Positions 40,574-50,733 of a stretch of DNA of 64,000 bases are shown in pieces; the stretch's first letter is position 1, and every line of letters begins with the position of its first letter. Made by a program: the position numbers and the translations under genes. The stretch spans positions 2,728,001-2,792,000 of the forward strand of contig NZ_CP054052.1 of the NCBI RefSeq assembly GCF_013283835.1, given 5' to 3'. The DNA comes from Poseidonibacter lekithochrous. GTDB lineage: Bacteria; Campylobacterota; Campylobacteria; Campylobacterales; Arcobacteraceae. The notes beneath the pieces were generated by a model, which ran no database searches, had not been told where the DNA came from, and worked only from the letters and a program-made list of their open reading frames with translations.

Positions 40574-41458
40574 TTATTTTAACGATTCAACACCACTGAT
40601 AATTTCTATCAGTTCTGTTGTAATTGCAGCTTGTCTAGCTTTATTATATTCTACAGTTAAAGAATCAACTTTTTCTTTTGCATTCTTAGTAGCGGCTTCC
40701 ATTGCTTGCATTCTTGCAGAATGTTCAGCAGCTAAAGAATCAATTAAACCGTAATACATATTGAAATCAATATATTTACCTGTTAATTCATTTAACACTT
40801 CTTCATCATCATCTGGTTCAATATCTAACATAGATTCTGAATCTTTAGATTCAACAGCATCTAAGCTAATTGGTAACAATTCTCTAACTCTAATTTCTTG
40901 AGTAAGCATGTTTAAGAATCCATTATAAACAATGATAACTTTATCAGTTACACCATTTTGGAAATCTTCAACAACACTCTTAATAAAATCAGCCGCTCTG
41001 TCGTACTCAGGCGCAGAAGAAAGATCATTTACTGCTTGGTCTAATTCAATACCTTGGAAGTTAAAGTAATCAACACCTTTTCTTCCAGCAGCTCTTAATC
41101 TAACTGTTGCACCTTTTTCTTCATGCTCAGCTTTAATTTTACCAACAGTTTTAATTGTTGCCATATTAAAACCACCGCAAAGTCCTTTGTCAGCAGTTAC
41201 AAAAACAATATCTACTGTTTTTGGTTTATCATTTGAAACAAATGCTCTACCAATATTTCCTTCGTCTTGAACTTTGCTAACTCTAGCAGCAATATCAGAA
41301 AGAACATCGTTTATCTTATTTGCGTAACTTTTAGCTTGATCAGACAGTTGTCTAGTTCTAGTAAGTTTCGCAGAAGATACAAGCTTCATAGCTTTTGTTG
41401 TTTTCTGAGTATTTTTTACACTACCAATTTGTAATTTAATTTCTTTTAAGTTAGCCAT
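40574..41458 (-). CDS. atpG: ATP synthase gamma subunit
   Basis: A 294-residue rotor shaft subunit. N-terminal LKEIKLQIGSVKNTQKTTKAMKLVSSAKL and the C-terminal ARMQAMEAATKNAKEKVDSLTVEYNKARQ, ITTELIEIISG coiled coil are diagnostic. An acidic insert (SMLDIEPDDDEEVLNE near 210-225) is the only variable element noticed. 11 bp after atpA. Confidence 0.97.
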   Translation of the reverse strand: MANLKEIKLQIGSVKNTQKTTKAMKLVSSAKLTRTRQLSDQAKSYANKINDVLSDIAARVSKVQDEGNIGRAFVSNDKPKTVDIVFVTADKGLCGGFNMATIKTVGKIKAEHEEKGATVRLRAAGRKGVDYFNFQGIELDQAVNDLSSAPEYDRAADFIKSVVEDFQNGVTDKVIIVYNGFLNMLTQEIRVRELLPISLDAVESKDSESMLDIEPDDDEEVLNELTGKYIDFNMYYGLIDSLAAEHSARMQAMEAATKNAKEKVDSLTVEYNKARQAAITTELIEIISGVESLK

Positions 41459-41469
41459 TTAACTAATCC

Positions 41470-42987
41470 TTAGTTTGCACTAAATACTGTTTTAAACTCT
41501 TCTAAAGCAGCTTTTAATTCAGCTTCAGTTTCATCATCGATTTTTTGTTTAGATTTAATTGCATCTAAGATGTTAGTATACTTTTGTTCGAAGAATGAAT
41601 GTAATTCAGCTTCAAATTTAACAACATCGTTTACAGCAACATCATTTAAATAACCTTTTGTACCAGCATAAAGAATAACAATTTGTTTTTCAATTACTAA
41701 TGGAGCATTAACACCTTGTTTTAATACTTCTACCATTCTTTGACCAAGTTCAAGTTCTCTTCTTGTAGCTTCATCTAAGTCTGATGCGAATTGAGCAAAC
41801 GCTTCTAATTCTCTATATTGTGCAAGTGATAATTTTAAAGTACCAGCAACTTGCTTAGTAGCTTTAATTTGTGCAGCACCACCAACTCTTGATACAGATA
41901 AACCTACGTTAATCGCTGGTCTAATACCTGAGTTGAATAAGTTAGTTTCTAAGAAGATTTGACCATCTGTAATAGAAATAACGTTTGTTGGAATATATGC
42001 AGCAACATCCCCAGCTTGAGTCTCAATAATTGGTAATGCAGTCATAGAACCAGCACCCTTTTCATCAGACATTTTAGCAGCTCTCTCAAGTAATCTTGAG
42101 TGAAGATAGAATACATCCCCAGGGAATGCCTCTCTACCCGGAGGTCTTCTTAATAATAGAGACATTTCTCTATATGCAACTGCGTGTTTAGTTAAATCAT
42201 CATATACGATTAAGGCATGTTGACCGTTATCTCTGAAGAATTCACCAATAGTAACACCAGTATATGGAGCTAAGAATTGTAATGCAGCAGAATCTGCAGC
42301 ACCAGCATTAACAATAGTAGTATATTCCATTGCTCCAGCTTCTTCTAATGTTCTTACTACAGAAGCAATAGTTGAGGCTTTTTGACCAATAGCAACATAA
42401 ATACATTGTACATTCTCACCTTTTTGGTTAAGAATAGTATCAATAGCAACAGTTGTTTTACCAGTTTGTCTATCACCAATAATAAGCTCTCTTTGACCTC
42501 TTCCGATTGGAACAAGTGCATCAATTGCTTTAATACCAGTTTGTAATGGTTCATGTACAGATTTTCTAGCCATGATTCCAGGAGCTTTTTCTTCAACTAA
42601 TCTATTCTCAGCTGCTTCAATAGCACCTTTACCGTCGATTGGTTCTCCAAGAGCATTAACAACTCTTCCAGTCATATTTTGACCTACTGGAGTTTCTAAA
42701 AGTTTTCCAAGTCTCTTACAAGAAGTTCCTTCTCTTAAACCTTCACCTTTTCCAAGTACAACAACACCCACAGAAGATTCTTCTAAGTTTAAAGCAAGAC
42801 CTTTTTCGCCATTTTCAAACTCAACAATCTCTCCAGCCATAACATTTTTTAGACCGTAAACTTGAGCAACACCATCTGCGTAAGAGATGATTTTACCAGT
42901 TTCATTTACATCTACATTTAATTCAAAGTTATCAATTCTTTCTTTAATAATAGAACTGATTTCATCAGCTTGAATTTTTGCACCCAT
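41470..42987 (-). CDS. atpA: ATP synthase alpha subunit
   Basis: A 505-residue non-catalytic nucleotide-binding F1 subunit. Walker A GDRQTGKT at 171-178, [15 protein letters not shown] and the signature [18 protein letters not shown]-terminal [14 protein letters not shown] contacts the delta subunit. Standard length and place in the operon; GGAG-type site before the ATG. Confidence 0.98.
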   Translation of the reverse strand: MGAKIQADEISSIIKERIDNFELNVDVNETGKIISYADGVAQVYGLKNVMAGEIVEFENGEKGLALNLEESSVGVVVLGKGEGLREGTSCKRLGKLLETPVGQNMTGRVVNALGEPIDGKGAIEAAENRLVEEKAPGIMARKSVHEPLQTGIKAIDALVPIGRGQRELIIGDRQTGKTTVAIDTILNQKGENVQCIYVAIGQKASTIASVVRTLEEAGAMEYTTIVNAGAADSAALQFLAPYTGVTIGEFFRDNGQHALIVYDDLTKHAVAYREMSLLLRRPPGREAFPGDVFYLHSRLLERAAKMSDEKGAGSMTALPIIETQAGDVAAYIPTNVISITDGQIFLETNLFNSGIRPAINVGLSVSRVGGAAQIKATKQVAGTLKLSLAQYRELEAFAQFASDLDEATRRELELGQRMVEVLKQGVNAPLVIEKQIVILYAGTKGYLNDVAVNDVVKFEAELHSFFEQKYTNILDAIKSKQKIDDETEAELKAALEEFKTVFSAN

Positions 42988-43008
42988 TCAATTTCTCCTT
43001 TGTAAGTT

Positions 43009-43539
43009 CTAAACTGCTTTTAAAATATGATCAATCATTTGTGATTTTAATCTCTCTTTTGAGAAAGAGATTTCAACCCCAAGTCCATCAATATCTACTT
43101 TAATACCATCATAATCACAAACGTTTTGTGATAATGACAAGTTAACATCAAATTTTTTACTAAATTGTGCTTCAATTGAAGACACGTAATCACTTGAAAG
43201 TTCTTGATTAGTATAAACAACACCAACATATTTATTATTCATAATTGCAATTTGAGCGTTTAACTCTTCTGCAATAAATGGTAATAATGCTAATCTTCTT
43301 TTCTCACCAAGTAATTTTACAAGATTCGTTAAAGTTTCATCAGCTTTTTTCACTAAAGAAAGAACTAATTCAACTTTTTTACTATCATTAACTTCTGGTG
43401 AAGAAATAATAGAATTTAATTTTTCATCAGCGAATGCTGTAGAAATTGTGTTTAAGCTTTTAGCTACAGTAGATACAACTTTGTTATCTCTACCATCAAT
43501 TAAAGCTTTAACATATCTTTTTGCTACTAAATCATTCAT
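43009..43539 (-). CDS. atpH: ATP synthase delta subunit
   Basis: A 176-residue stator protein. An N-terminal helical bundle (DLVAKRYVKALID, typical AxxYAxAL start) and the C-terminal SFSKERLKSQMIDHILKA. It joins F1 alpha to the b-subunit stalk. The start codon overlaps the atpF stop by 1 bp, so they are probably translationally coupled. Confidence 0.95.
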   Translation of the reverse strand: MNDLVAKRYVKALIDGRDNKVVSTVAKSLNTISTAFADEKLNSIISSPEVNDSKKVELVLSLVKKADETLTNLVKLLGEKRRLALLPFIAEELNAQIAIMNNKYVGVVYTNQELSSDYVSSIEAQFSKKFDVNLSLSQNVCDYDGIKVDIDGLGVEISFSKERLKSQMIDHILKAV

Positions 43540-44051
43540 TACGCTACCTTCTTAAGAACAATATTAGCTAACTCATCTTGAGATAACTTGATATTGTCAG
43601 ATTTTAATAACTCATCAAGAATTTCTGCAACAACTTCTCTTTTAGCTTTTGATGTTTCAACTTTAATCATTTCATCTAGATTTTTTTCTAAATTAGAGAT
43701 ATCAGAATCAACAGCTACAGATACTTTTTGCTTAACTGAATCAATATCAGCTTTCGCAGTTTCAACTATTTCAGCTGCTAATTTCTTAGCATCATCAAGT
43801 TGTTTTTGAGCGTCAGTAACTTTATCTTCTGAAGCTTTTAAAGTATCTTGTACTTTGTCAAGTTCAGCTTGAATAGATAAAGATCTTTCAGCGAAATATG
43901 CTTTAATTTTATCAGCAAGTAAATACCATAAAATTCCAGCAAAAATAATAAAGTTAACGGTTCTCTGAACAATGTCAGTTTCAACCGCACCTTCTTGTGC
44001 AAGTAATGCAACAGGAGCTAAAGCCAACCCAAGTAATATAATTCTTTTCAT
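43539..44051 (-). CDS. atpF: ATP synthase b subunit
   Basis: A 170-residue stalk subunit. It begins with a signal-like hydrophobic stretch (MKRIILLGLALAPVALLAQEG), as in other Campylobacterota b subunits, then a membrane helix (VNFIIFAGILWYLLAD) and a long Lys/Asp/Glu-rich helix. First of two b-type proteins' downstream partner; atpF' lies 17 bp upstream. Confidence 0.93.
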   Translation of the reverse strand: MKRIILLGLALAPVALLAQEGAVETDIVQRTVNFIIFAGILWYLLADKIKAYFAERSLSIQAELDKVQDTLKASEDKVTDAQKQLDDAKKLAAEIVETAKADIDSVKQKVSVAVDSDISNLEKNLDEMIKVETSKAKREVVAEILDELLKSDNIKLSQDELANIVLKKVA

Positions 44052-44068
44052 CTTCCCTATTCCCTTTT

Positions 44069-44491
44069 CTAAATTGAGCTAAGCTTAGCTTTTAAGCTCT
44101 CATTAAATTGAGGCATAGTTGATACTAAAGAATCTCTTAGAGCCTTAGTTTCCTCTTCTAAATTTTTTGCAAATTCAGCAGATTTTGCTTCCAAATTAGA
44201 CTTCGCGCTAGCAAGTTTTGCGTCAGCACTATCTTTTGCTTCCTTATAAGCTTGTTCTCGAATCACAGCTGCTTCTTTTTTTGCTTCAGCAATTACATTA
44301 TTTGCTTCTGCAATCATACCGTCAACGTCTGCACCGTTTGATTTTGCATCTTCTAAATCTTTCTTTATAGAAGCCGCTCTATCATCCATGTGTTTAAGTA
44401 ATGGTATAAATAGACAACTGTTTAGCCTAGCAACAACTAAAAGAAAGATGATACCAGAGCTAAGCAATAATACAGGACTTATGTCTAACAT
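44069..44491 (-). CDS. atpF': ATP synthase b' subunit
   Basis: A 140-residue second b-type stalk subunit: N-terminal membrane helix (LLLSSGIIFLLVVARLNSCLFIPLL) and charged coiled coil. Campylobacterota encode two unlike b subunits side by side. It is the first gene of the atp operon; GGAGG precedes the ATG and a TGC-TAAAAT extended -10 lies about 50 bases upstream. Confidence 0.93.
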   Translation of the reverse strand: MLDISPVLLLSSGIIFLLVVARLNSCLFIPLLKHMDDRAASIKKDLEDAKSNGADVDGMIAEANNVIAEAKKEAAVIREQAYKEAKDSADAKLASAKSNLEAKSAEFAKNLEEETKALRDSLVSTMPQFNESLKAKLSSI

Positions 44492-44537
44492 TCATTCCTC
44501 CATATTTTTTACAGTTTAGTTTAACTAAAACGGGTAT

Positions 44538-44546
44538 ATTTTAGCA
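44538..44546 (-). promoter_or_regulatory. Candidate extended -10 promoter of the atp operon
   Basis: The minus strand reads TGCTAAAAT, an extended -10 (TGn then TAAAAT, 5 of 6). It is located in the 116-bp spacer between parB and atpF', about 47 bases before the atpF' ATG, with A/T tracts upstream and no clear -35. Confidence 0.45.
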
Positions 44547-44607
44547 AAGTTATATATAAAATTTTATTAAAGGAATAAATTACATTCTAAATTTTTATTT
44601 TTTGTTA

Positions 44608-45462
44608 CTATTGTAACTGAAAGTAAGCAGATATTTTGTCAATATCCTCTTGTGAGTTGATTTCAATCTTAAAATAGTTCTTCTCAGCCTTTACTTTAAG
44701 GTCATTTGACTGTAATTTTGATACTACACTTTGTAGTGGCTTAAAGTCATAATTTATAGATTTTGTCTCTTTTTTAGTTGATGGGTTAGTTTTAGACTTT
44801 AAGTCTTTAACTAGTTTTTCTGTTTCTCTAACTGACAGTTTCTGTCCAATAACAGAATCTGTAACCATTTTTTGTTCATTATCACTTAATCCAAGCATAA
44901 CTTTAGCGTGACCTGCACTAATTTTGTTGCTTGCTAAAAACTGTTGTACATATGAGCTTAATTGTAACAATCTTAATGTATTAGTAATTGAAGTTCTTGA
45001 TTTGAAGACTTTTTTTGAAAGTTCTTCATGTGTAATATTATGCTCATTTATTAATTGTGCATACGAATAAGCTAATTCAATAACATTAAGATCATCTCTT
45101 TGAATATTTTCAATAAGTGCTAATTCTCTAAGTTTTAATTCTTCAACATTAATTATAAAAGCTTTAATATGAGAAATATCTGCTAGTTTATGTGCTCGTA
45201 ATCTTCGCTCACCTGCAACTAGAATATATTGATCATCATTTGATTCAATAACAGTAACAGGTTGTAATAAACCATGTTCAACTATTGAATCACTTAATTC
45301 TTTTAGTTTATCTTCATCAAAAATTTTTCTTGGTTGGTTTGGATTTGCAATAATTAAATTTACATCTAATTCTGCCATTCCTGAATTTTTATTCTCTGTA
45401 GAACTTTCATATGCTGATTCTACTTCTCCTAATAATTCTCCTAATCCTCTACCTAATGCCAT
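44608..45462 (-). CDS. parB: Chromosome-partitioning protein ParB
   Basis: A 284-residue DNA-binding CTP hydrolase of the ParB/Spo0J family. It begins ALGRGLGELLGE, then NPNQPRKIFDEDKLKELSDSI and the CTP-site VAGERRLRAHKLA, the helix-turn-helix NITHEELSKKVFKSRTSITNTLRLL, and a C-terminal dimer domain. It loads at parS near the origin. No parS-like 16-mer was noticed in this window. Confidence 0.95.
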   Translation of the reverse strand: MALGRGLGELLGEVESAYESSTENKNSGMAELDVNLIIANPNQPRKIFDEDKLKELSDSIVEHGLLQPVTVIESNDDQYILVAGERRLRAHKLADISHIKAFIINVEELKLRELALIENIQRDDLNVIELAYSYAQLINEHNITHEELSKKVFKSRTSITNTLRLLQLSSYVQQFLASNKISAGHAKVMLGLSDNEQKMVTDSVIGQKLSVRETEKLVKDLKSKTNPSTKKETKSINYDFKPLQSVVSKLQSNDLKVKAEKNYFKIEINSQEDIDKISAYFQLQ

Positions 45463-45487
45463 TAATATTTCCTAATTATAATTTTTG

Positions 45488-46264
45488 TTAACCAGCAATT
45501 GCTTTTGCTAAGTTCGTATAAGCTTTTGTTCCACTTGCATTTGCATCATATAACATGATTGGTTTACCAAAACTTGGAGATTCTGCAAGTTTAATATTTC
45601 TTGGAATTACTACATAAGAATTTCCTTCAACTTTAAATAACTTATTTTCAAAATGTTGTGCTAAGTCAGCAAACACTTGTTTTGACAAATTATTTTGAGA
45701 AGAATACATAGTAGGTAAAAAACCTCTAATATGTAATGATTTATTAATTGTTTGTTTAATTAGTTTAATTGTATTTAATAACTGTGCTAAACCTTCTAAT
45801 GCGAAAAACTCACATTGGATTGGAATTAGTACAGAATTAGATGCACTTAATGTATTAATTGTAATTGGGCCTAATGCTGGTGGAGAATCAATTATAATAT
45901 AATCGTAATCTTTTTTAATTGGATCGATTTTTCTTTTTAATACTAATTCTCTATCTTTCATATTTTTATAAAATTCTTTTTCAATACCAACTAGTCCAAT
46001 ATTTGATGGAGCAACTTGTAAGTTCTCAATCTCTGAATCTAATATAATTTCAGGCATTTCTTTTGTACCTAACATTACATGATAAATATTATACTCGTAA
46101 GTATCTCTGTGAAATCCTAAGGATGTTGTTGCATTTGCTTGAGGATCAGCATCAATTAATAATACTCTTTTTCCTTCTAATGCTAAAGCTGCACTAAGAT
46201 TAACTGCAGTAGTTGTTTTACCAACTCCACCCTTTTGATTAGCTATTGAAATAATTTCTGTCAT
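45488..46264 (-). CDS. parA: Chromosome-partitioning ATPase ParA/Soj
   Basis: A 258-residue Walker-type ATPase. Deviant Walker A KGGVGKTT at 11-18 with preceding Asn-Gln, LLIDADPQANATTSLGF, and YIIIDSPPALGPITINTL. It has no N-terminal regulator domain, so it is the chromosomal Soj kind. The ATG overlaps the birA stop (4 bp); parB follows after 25 bp. Confidence 0.95.
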   Translation of the reverse strand: MTEIISIANQKGGVGKTTTAVNLSAALALEGKRVLLIDADPQANATTSLGFHRDTYEYNIYHVMLGTKEMPEIILDSEIENLQVAPSNIGLVGIEKEFYKNMKDRELVLKRKIDPIKKDYDYIIIDSPPALGPITINTLSASNSVLIPIQCEFFALEGLAQLLNTIKLIKQTINKSLHIRGFLPTMYSSQNNLSKQVFADLAQHFENKLFKVEGNSYVVIPRNIKLAESPSFGKPIMLYDANASGTKAYTNLAKAIAG

Positions 46265-46896
46265 CTTAAACTAAATACCTTTTCATTGTTTAATTCTATT
46301 GAGCCATCATCATTTAATATTGCATCATTTAATGATACTTTCTTATTGTTAATGGTAGCACGGAATCTTCGACTATGTTCGAATTCTATCTGAAACTCAC
46401 TAAAAATTTGCTTCCATGATATTTTTTCTTCTAATTTATTAAAATACTCTTTTAATAGATCATCAATATTGGCTTCAATGTCCAAGTTACCGTACTCATC
46501 ACTAACATTTATTAGGTTTAGTCCTATTCCACAATAGATCAAATCCTTAGAAATATTTGTAATCGTCCCACCTATTTTTTTATCACCAATATAAAAATCA
46601 TTTGGCCATTTTAACCAAAGTTTTGAATCATTTTCTTTTAGTACTTTCTTTAATAAAAAAGAGAAATAAATTGATGCACTTTGTATTGGTAAATCATTAA
46701 CCAATAAATTTTTATCTAATACAAAAGAGAAAAAAAGATTTCCTCTTTTCCCAGTCCATTCATTTCCTCTACTTCCTACTCCATTTGTTTGTAAATCTGT
46801 TACAATACACAAAGGATAATTATAACTATTTGTTTGAATATAATTTTTTAAGTAAGTATGAGTAGAATCAACTTTATCTAATCTTATAATTTTCAT
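46261..46896 (-). CDS. birA: Biotin-protein ligase, catalytic type without HTH
   Basis: A 211-residue ligase attaching biotin to acetyl-CoA carboxylase. STHTYLKNYI, TNGVGSRGNEWTGKRGNLFFS (the GRGRxGRxW biotinyl-AMP loop in altered form), LWLKWPNDFYIGDKKIGGTI are conserved. There is no N-terminal DNA-binding domain, so it should not act as a biotin-operon repressor. The open frame continues upstream to 46989, but I start at 46896 because TATAAT lies 6 bases before this ATG and homologues of this short type begin here. Confidence 0.88.
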   Translation of the reverse strand: MKIIRLDKVDSTHTYLKNYIQTNSYNYPLCIVTDLQTNGVGSRGNEWTGKRGNLFFSFVLDKNLLVNDLPIQSASIYFSFLLKKVLKENDSKLWLKWPNDFYIGDKKIGGTITNISKDLIYCGIGLNLINVSDEYGNLDIEANIDDLLKEYFNKLEEKISWKQIFSEFQIEFEHSRRFRATINNKKVSLNDAILNDDGSIELNNEKVFSLR

Positions 46897-46902
46897 GTTT
46901 TT

Positions 46903-46908
46903 ATTATA
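46903..46908 (-). promoter_or_regulatory. TATAAT 6 bases before birA ATG
   Basis: Minus strand TATAAT then AAAAAC then ATG at 46896; no Shine-Dalgarno. It suggests a leaderless transcript for birA and its downstream genes, and supports the shorter start. Confidence 0.5.
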
Positions 46909-46936
46909 CATTATTACTTTACAAGAATTTATTAAA

Positions 46937-46942
46937 TATAAT
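46937..46942 (+). promoter_or_regulatory. Candidate -10 of the AEC transporter
   Basis: TATAAT 18 bases before the ATG at 46961, with AAAAGGT as ribosome site between them. It shares the short divergent spacer with the birA box; no convincing -35. Confidence 0.4.
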
Positions 46943-46960
46943 TTTTTTAAAAAGGTCACT

Positions 46961-47854
46961 ATGTTAGATCCAGTATTACCAATAGCCATGTATTTAATAC
47001 TTGGTTATTTATTTAAAGTTATCTATCATGATAACTCAAAACAACTAATTGAGTTTATAATTTATTTCTCATTACCTGCAATTGTTTTCTCTAAAATCTA
47101 TCCTCTAAACTTAGATGAAAGAATTCTTGGATTAATAATAATGTTTATGTGTTTTATTTTGTTTAATTTAGCTCTTGCATATTTTATTGGTAAATTGATG
47201 AAATTAGAGAGATTGTTGTTAGCTACATTTATGATTATGGCAACATTTGGAAATACATCTTTTATTGGATTCTCATATATTGATGCATTTTATGGTCAAG
47301 ATTATATTGTATATGGATTGATATATGATTTATTTGGTTCTTTCCTTTTATTAGTATCTTTAGGTATGTTTATAATTACTTGGGGAAGTGGCAGAAAAAG
47401 TGATACAAAATCAATAATGAAAAGTGCACTATTGTTTCCGCCTAGTTTAATGTTTTTAATAACTGTATTTCTTAAAAACTTTGAAATTCCAAATTTTATC
47501 TTATTAACAAGTGAAACTTTGGGGGCAACATTAGTACCTATTGCAATGATTGCTATTGGTATGAAATTAGAGTTAAAACATATTTTTGTTAAATTTCATA
47601 TAGTTTCAATGGCTATGATATTAAAAATGGTAATAGTACCTATAATAGTGTTATTAGGATTTCAATTATTCTATGGGATTAATGAAACATGGGTTAAAGT
47701 AACTATTATAGAAGTTGCAATGCCACCAATGACAATGGCTACAGTTTTAGCAATAAAAGGTGGGTTAGATGAGAAAGTTGCTATTAACTCTTTAGTTTTA
47801 GGAGTTTTACTTAGTTTAGTGACAATTACGATGTATACAAGATATTTAGCTTAA
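46961..47854 (+). CDS. AEC-family (auxin efflux carrier type) transporter
   Basis: A 297-residue inner-membrane protein with about ten helices: LPIAMYLILGYLFK, FSLPAIVFSKIYPLN, FMIMATFGNTSFIGFSYIDAFYG and the C-terminal EVAMPPMTMATVLAIKGGLDEKVA are typical of AEC carriers, which move carboxylates such as malate or malonate. Substrate unknown. The start at 46961 has AAGG 8 bases upstream; the longer frame from 46895 would overlap birA. It sits on the opposite strand, splitting fmt from birA. Confidence 0.85.
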   Translation: MLDPVLPIAMYLILGYLFKVIYHDNSKQLIEFIIYFSLPAIVFSKIYPLNLDERILGLIIMFMCFILFNLALAYFIGKLMKLERLLLATFMIMATFGNTSFIGFSYIDAFYGQDYIVYGLIYDLFGSFLLLVSLGMFIITWGSGRKSDTKSIMKSALLFPPSLMFLITVFLKNFEIPNFILLTSETLGATLVPIAMIAIGMKLELKHIFVKFHIVSMAMILKMVIVPIIVLLGFQLFYGINETWVKVTIIEVAMPPMTMATVLAIKGGLDEKVAINSLVLGVLLSLVTITMYTRYLA

Positions 47855-47866
47855 GCTAAATATCTT
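47839..47866. terminator. Bidirectional hairpin between AEC gene and fmt
   Basis: AAGATATTTAGC and GCTAAATATCTT form a perfect 12-bp stem with a TTAA loop spanning the last codons and stop codon of the plus-strand gene and the fmt stop. Flanking A/T runs are moderate; a shared terminator for convergent genes is likely. Confidence 0.6.
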
Positions 47867-48785
47867 ATATTAATAAATCTTTTTCTTGAAGTCTTTGACC
47901 TCTAATGTAATCTGCGCTATTAACAGCTTTTTTAGATGGTGCTTGTAAAGTTTTAATTTTTAAACTACCTTTTATACATCCTAGAATAATATAATCTTTT
48001 GCTATTTCTAAAAGTTCACCTTCTTTGTTTGATGAACACTCATCAATTAATTCAATATCTTTTAATTTAAGACCAGATTCTAAAAATACTCCAGGCCAAT
48101 ATGAATAAGCTTTATATTTTAAAAATAGTGCTTTAGCATCCTCTAAAGATACTAAACCATCTTCTTTTTTAATTTTTTTGCAAAAACTCACTTCAGCTTC
48201 ATTTTGTTTTTTTGGTTTAATTTTATCAAAATCATTTAATGTAGTAATTGTAAGTTTTGCTGCAATATCAGATAATTTAGCAAAAGCTTCGGCTACTTCC
48301 ATTGTAGAAGTAATTTTTAAATATTGTAAACCTAAAATATCTCCACTATCAAGTCCTTCTTCCATGAACATTGAAGTAACACCCGTAAAATTATCATCAT
48401 TTAATAGTGATTCTTGAATAGGAGAAGCTCCTCTGTATTTAGGTAATAAAGAAGCATGAAGATTAATACATGGAGCGATATCTAAAATTTCTTTGGGTAA
48501 TATTTGTCCATAAGCAGCAACAATAATAAAATCTGGATTTAAAGCTTCAATTTGTTCTTTAGCTTCAGTATTTCCTCTTAATTTTTCTGGTTGATAAATA
48601 GGAAGAGACAGGTCTTTATTTATACAAAATTGTTTAATATGAGGAGGTGTTAAGACCTGTTTTCTACCAACAGGTTTGTCAGGCTGAGTAAATAATCCTA
48701 CTAACTCATAAGAACTATTTAATAGCTCCTCAAAAATTGTAGTAGCATAATCAGGCGTTCCCATAAAAAGAATTTTTTTACTCAT
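47865..48785 (-). CDS. fmt: Methionyl-tRNA formyltransferase
   Basis: A 306-residue enzyme formylating initiator Met-tRNA. N-terminal formyl-transferase domain: FMGTPDYATTIFEEL, QPDKPVGRKQ, catalytic CINLHASLLPKYRG with Asn108 and His110, and the later GLDSGDIL with the catalytic Asp. C-terminal OB-like domain from about 205. Follows proB by 9 bp. Confidence 0.96.
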   Translation of the reverse strand: MSKKILFMGTPDYATTIFEELLNSSYELVGLFTQPDKPVGRKQVLTPPHIKQFCINKDLSLPIYQPEKLRGNTEAKEQIEALNPDFIIVAAYGQILPKEILDIAPCINLHASLLPKYRGASPIQESLLNDDNFTGVTSMFMEEGLDSGDILGLQYLKITSTMEVAEAFAKLSDIAAKLTITTLNDFDKIKPKKQNEAEVSFCKKIKKEDGLVSLEDAKALFLKYKAYSYWPGVFLESGLKLKDIELIDECSSNKEGELLEIAKDYIILGCIKGSLKIKTLQAPSKKAVNSADYIRGQRLQEKDLLI

Positions 48786-48794
48786 TAATTATCC

Positions 48795-49568
48795 TTATTT
48801 TTGTTTTGCTTCGAATACTGTTCCACTTTTATGATTATCTTTAAGTAGGAAATCATAAGCATTAGTTAAATCAAATCCAGAACTTAAATACATTTTTATA
48901 TTTCTATCCATTAGAAACTTAGCAGCTTTTAATTTTGTTACCATACCACCAGTTGCAAATTCAGAATTAGGAGTATGTTTCATTTGTAAGTTTTCTTCAT
49001 CAATAAAATCAATATTTTTCTGTAACTGCGCATCTGGATTTTCATGAGGATTACTATCATAATAGCCATCAACATCACTTAAAATTGCCAACATATCAGC
49101 ATCAAAGAAATATGCAGCATGTGCTCCTAATTGGTCATTATCTCCAAATAAAAGTTCTTCATTAGCGATAACGTCATTTTCATTAATTATTGGAACAATA
49201 TTGTTTTTTAATAAAATTTCCATAACAGATTTAGCATTATCCGATCTTTTTCTAGAATCAAAGTCTTCAGCAACTAAAAGCATTTGAGCACATACTAAAT
49301 CATGTTGAGCAAATCTCTTTTTATAAAATTTCATTAGTAAGGGTTGTCCAATAGCAGCTAAAGCTTGTCTATTTAAAATTTCTCTTCTATCTAAATTTAA
49401 TTTAGTATTACCAGCAGCAACAGCTCCTGATGAAACTAAAATTACTTCAAGATTATTTTCTATTTTTAATTTAGCAATTAAATCAACTAAATTATTTAGT
49501 CTATCAATCGCTAAAGTTGTATCTTCTCTTAATACAGCACTACCAACTTTTATTACAAGTCGTTTCAT
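48795..49568 (-). CDS. proB: Glutamate 5-kinase, without PUA domain
   Basis: A 257-residue amino-acid kinase for the first step of proline synthesis. [40 protein letters not shown] and the ATP site [24 protein letters not shown] are typical. The C-terminal PUA domain of E. coli ProB (367 residues) is missing, as in other Campylobacterota. ATG overlaps the obgE stop (4 bp). Confidence 0.93.
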   Translation of the reverse strand: MKRLVIKVGSAVLREDTTLAIDRLNNLVDLIAKLKIENNLEVILVSSGAVAAGNTKLNLDRREILNRQALAAIGQPLLMKFYKKRFAQHDLVCAQMLLVAEDFDSRKRSDNAKSVMEILLKNNIVPIINENDVIANEELLFGDNDQLGAHAAYFFDADMLAILSDVDGYYDSNPHENPDAQLQKNIDFIDEENLQMKHTPNSEFATGGMVTKLKAAKFLMDRNIKMYLSSGFDLTNAYDFLLKDNHKSGTVFEAKQK

Positions 49569-50656
49569 TTACCTTGTTCCAATAATTTGTAAAGAGCAAA
49601 AGTAATAGATTTAACATTTTTTCTAGTAACAGAAGAAACTGGTAATACAAAGAATGGCTTTTCATTATCAAATTTATTATAAGTCAAGTCTTGAACATAA
49701 TATGGATAGTTTTTATCAAACCCAAGCTCATTTTCTCCACTTACTTCTAATCCAATATCAGCAATAAATTGTCTAATATCAGCATCTAAATCTTCACCAT
49801 AATAACCATCTACTTTACTTAAAGCAATAGCAAAGTTTCTACCTGCTAATTCTCCAGAGAATTTAGCAACTTCTTCTTTTAATACTCTATATTGATCAAT
49901 CATAGTTCTATAGTTTGCAACATCTACCATAAATAAAAGAGTTTTAGTTCTTTCAATATGTTTTAAGAACTCTAAACCTAATCCTCTACCATCAGCAGCA
50001 CCGTCAATAATTCCTGGGATATCAGCCATTACAAATGAATTATAATCACCAACTTCAACAACACCTAATTTAGGAGTTAAAGTAGTAAATTCATAGTTAG
50101 CAATTTCAGGATTTGCATTTGAAGTAGTAGAAATTAATGTTGATTTACCAACATTTGGATATCCAACTAAACCAACATCTGCAATTAACTTTAATTCTAA
50201 TCTAATATTTCTTGTTTCACCTGGAAGACCTGGTTGAAAATATGTAGGTCTCTGGTTTCTTGAGTTTTTAAAGTGAACGTTACCTAGTCCACCTTTTCCA
50301 CCTTCAATAAACTGAATTTTTTCACCTTCGTGAATTAAATCGTGTAAAACCTCACCTGTATCATCATCTAATACTTGTGTTCCTGGAGGTACAATAAGTA
50401 CTAATGGCTCAGCAGACTTACCAGTCATTCTAGAAGCCATACCTTGCTTTCCATTATCAGCTCTAAAAACTTTTCTACCTTTGTAGTTAGAAAGTGTATC
50501 AGTATTATTATCTACTAAAAAGTAAACATCTCCACCTTTTCCACCATCTCCACCATCAGGTCCACCCTTTACAACGAACTTTTCTCTTCTGAATGATGAA
50601 CAACCTTGCCCACCTTTTCCAGAAGAAACACTAAACCTAGCGCTATCTATAAACAT
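49565..50656 (-). CDS. obgE: Obg-family GTPase ObgE/CgtA
   Basis: A 363-residue ribosome-associated GTPase. N-terminal glycine-rich Obg fold (about 1-158; [19 protein letters not shown]), G domain with GYPNVGKST near 167, [16 protein letters not shown] and the [10 protein letters not shown] guanine site. It acts in 50S maturation and stress control. GAGGAAAT precedes the ATG; co-located with rpmA/rplU as is usual. Confidence 0.96.
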   Translation of the reverse strand: MFIDSARFSVSSGKGGQGCSSFRREKFVVKGGPDGGDGGKGGDVYFLVDNNTDTLSNYKGRKVFRADNGKQGMASRMTGKSAEPLVLIVPPGTQVLDDDTGEVLHDLIHEGEKIQFIEGGKGGLGNVHFKNSRNQRPTYFQPGLPGETRNIRLELKLIADVGLVGYPNVGKSTLISTTSNANPEIANYEFTTLTPKLGVVEVGDYNSFVMADIPGIIDGAADGRGLGLEFLKHIERTKTLLFMVDVANYRTMIDQYRVLKEEVAKFSGELAGRNFAIALSKVDGYYGEDLDADIRQFIADIGLEVSGENELGFDKNYPYYVQDLTYNKFDNEKPFFVLPVSSVTRKNVKSITFALYKLLEQGK

Positions 50657-50733
50657 ATTATTTCCTCTATTTATGTGAAAAATAAAAAATCAATTCTACT
50701 TATTAACTTTCTATTTTTCACTATTGTATATAT

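Noticed and set aside
44492-46264. parS site near parAB
   Set aside because: No match resembling TGTTTCACGTGAAACA was noticed in the spacers or in the par genes by eye; a computed scan would be needed to exclude degenerate sites.
46897-46989. Longer N-terminus for the biotin ligase
   Set aside because: The extra residues do not resemble an HTH domain, would overlap the divergent AEC gene start, and the TATAAT box lies inside them.
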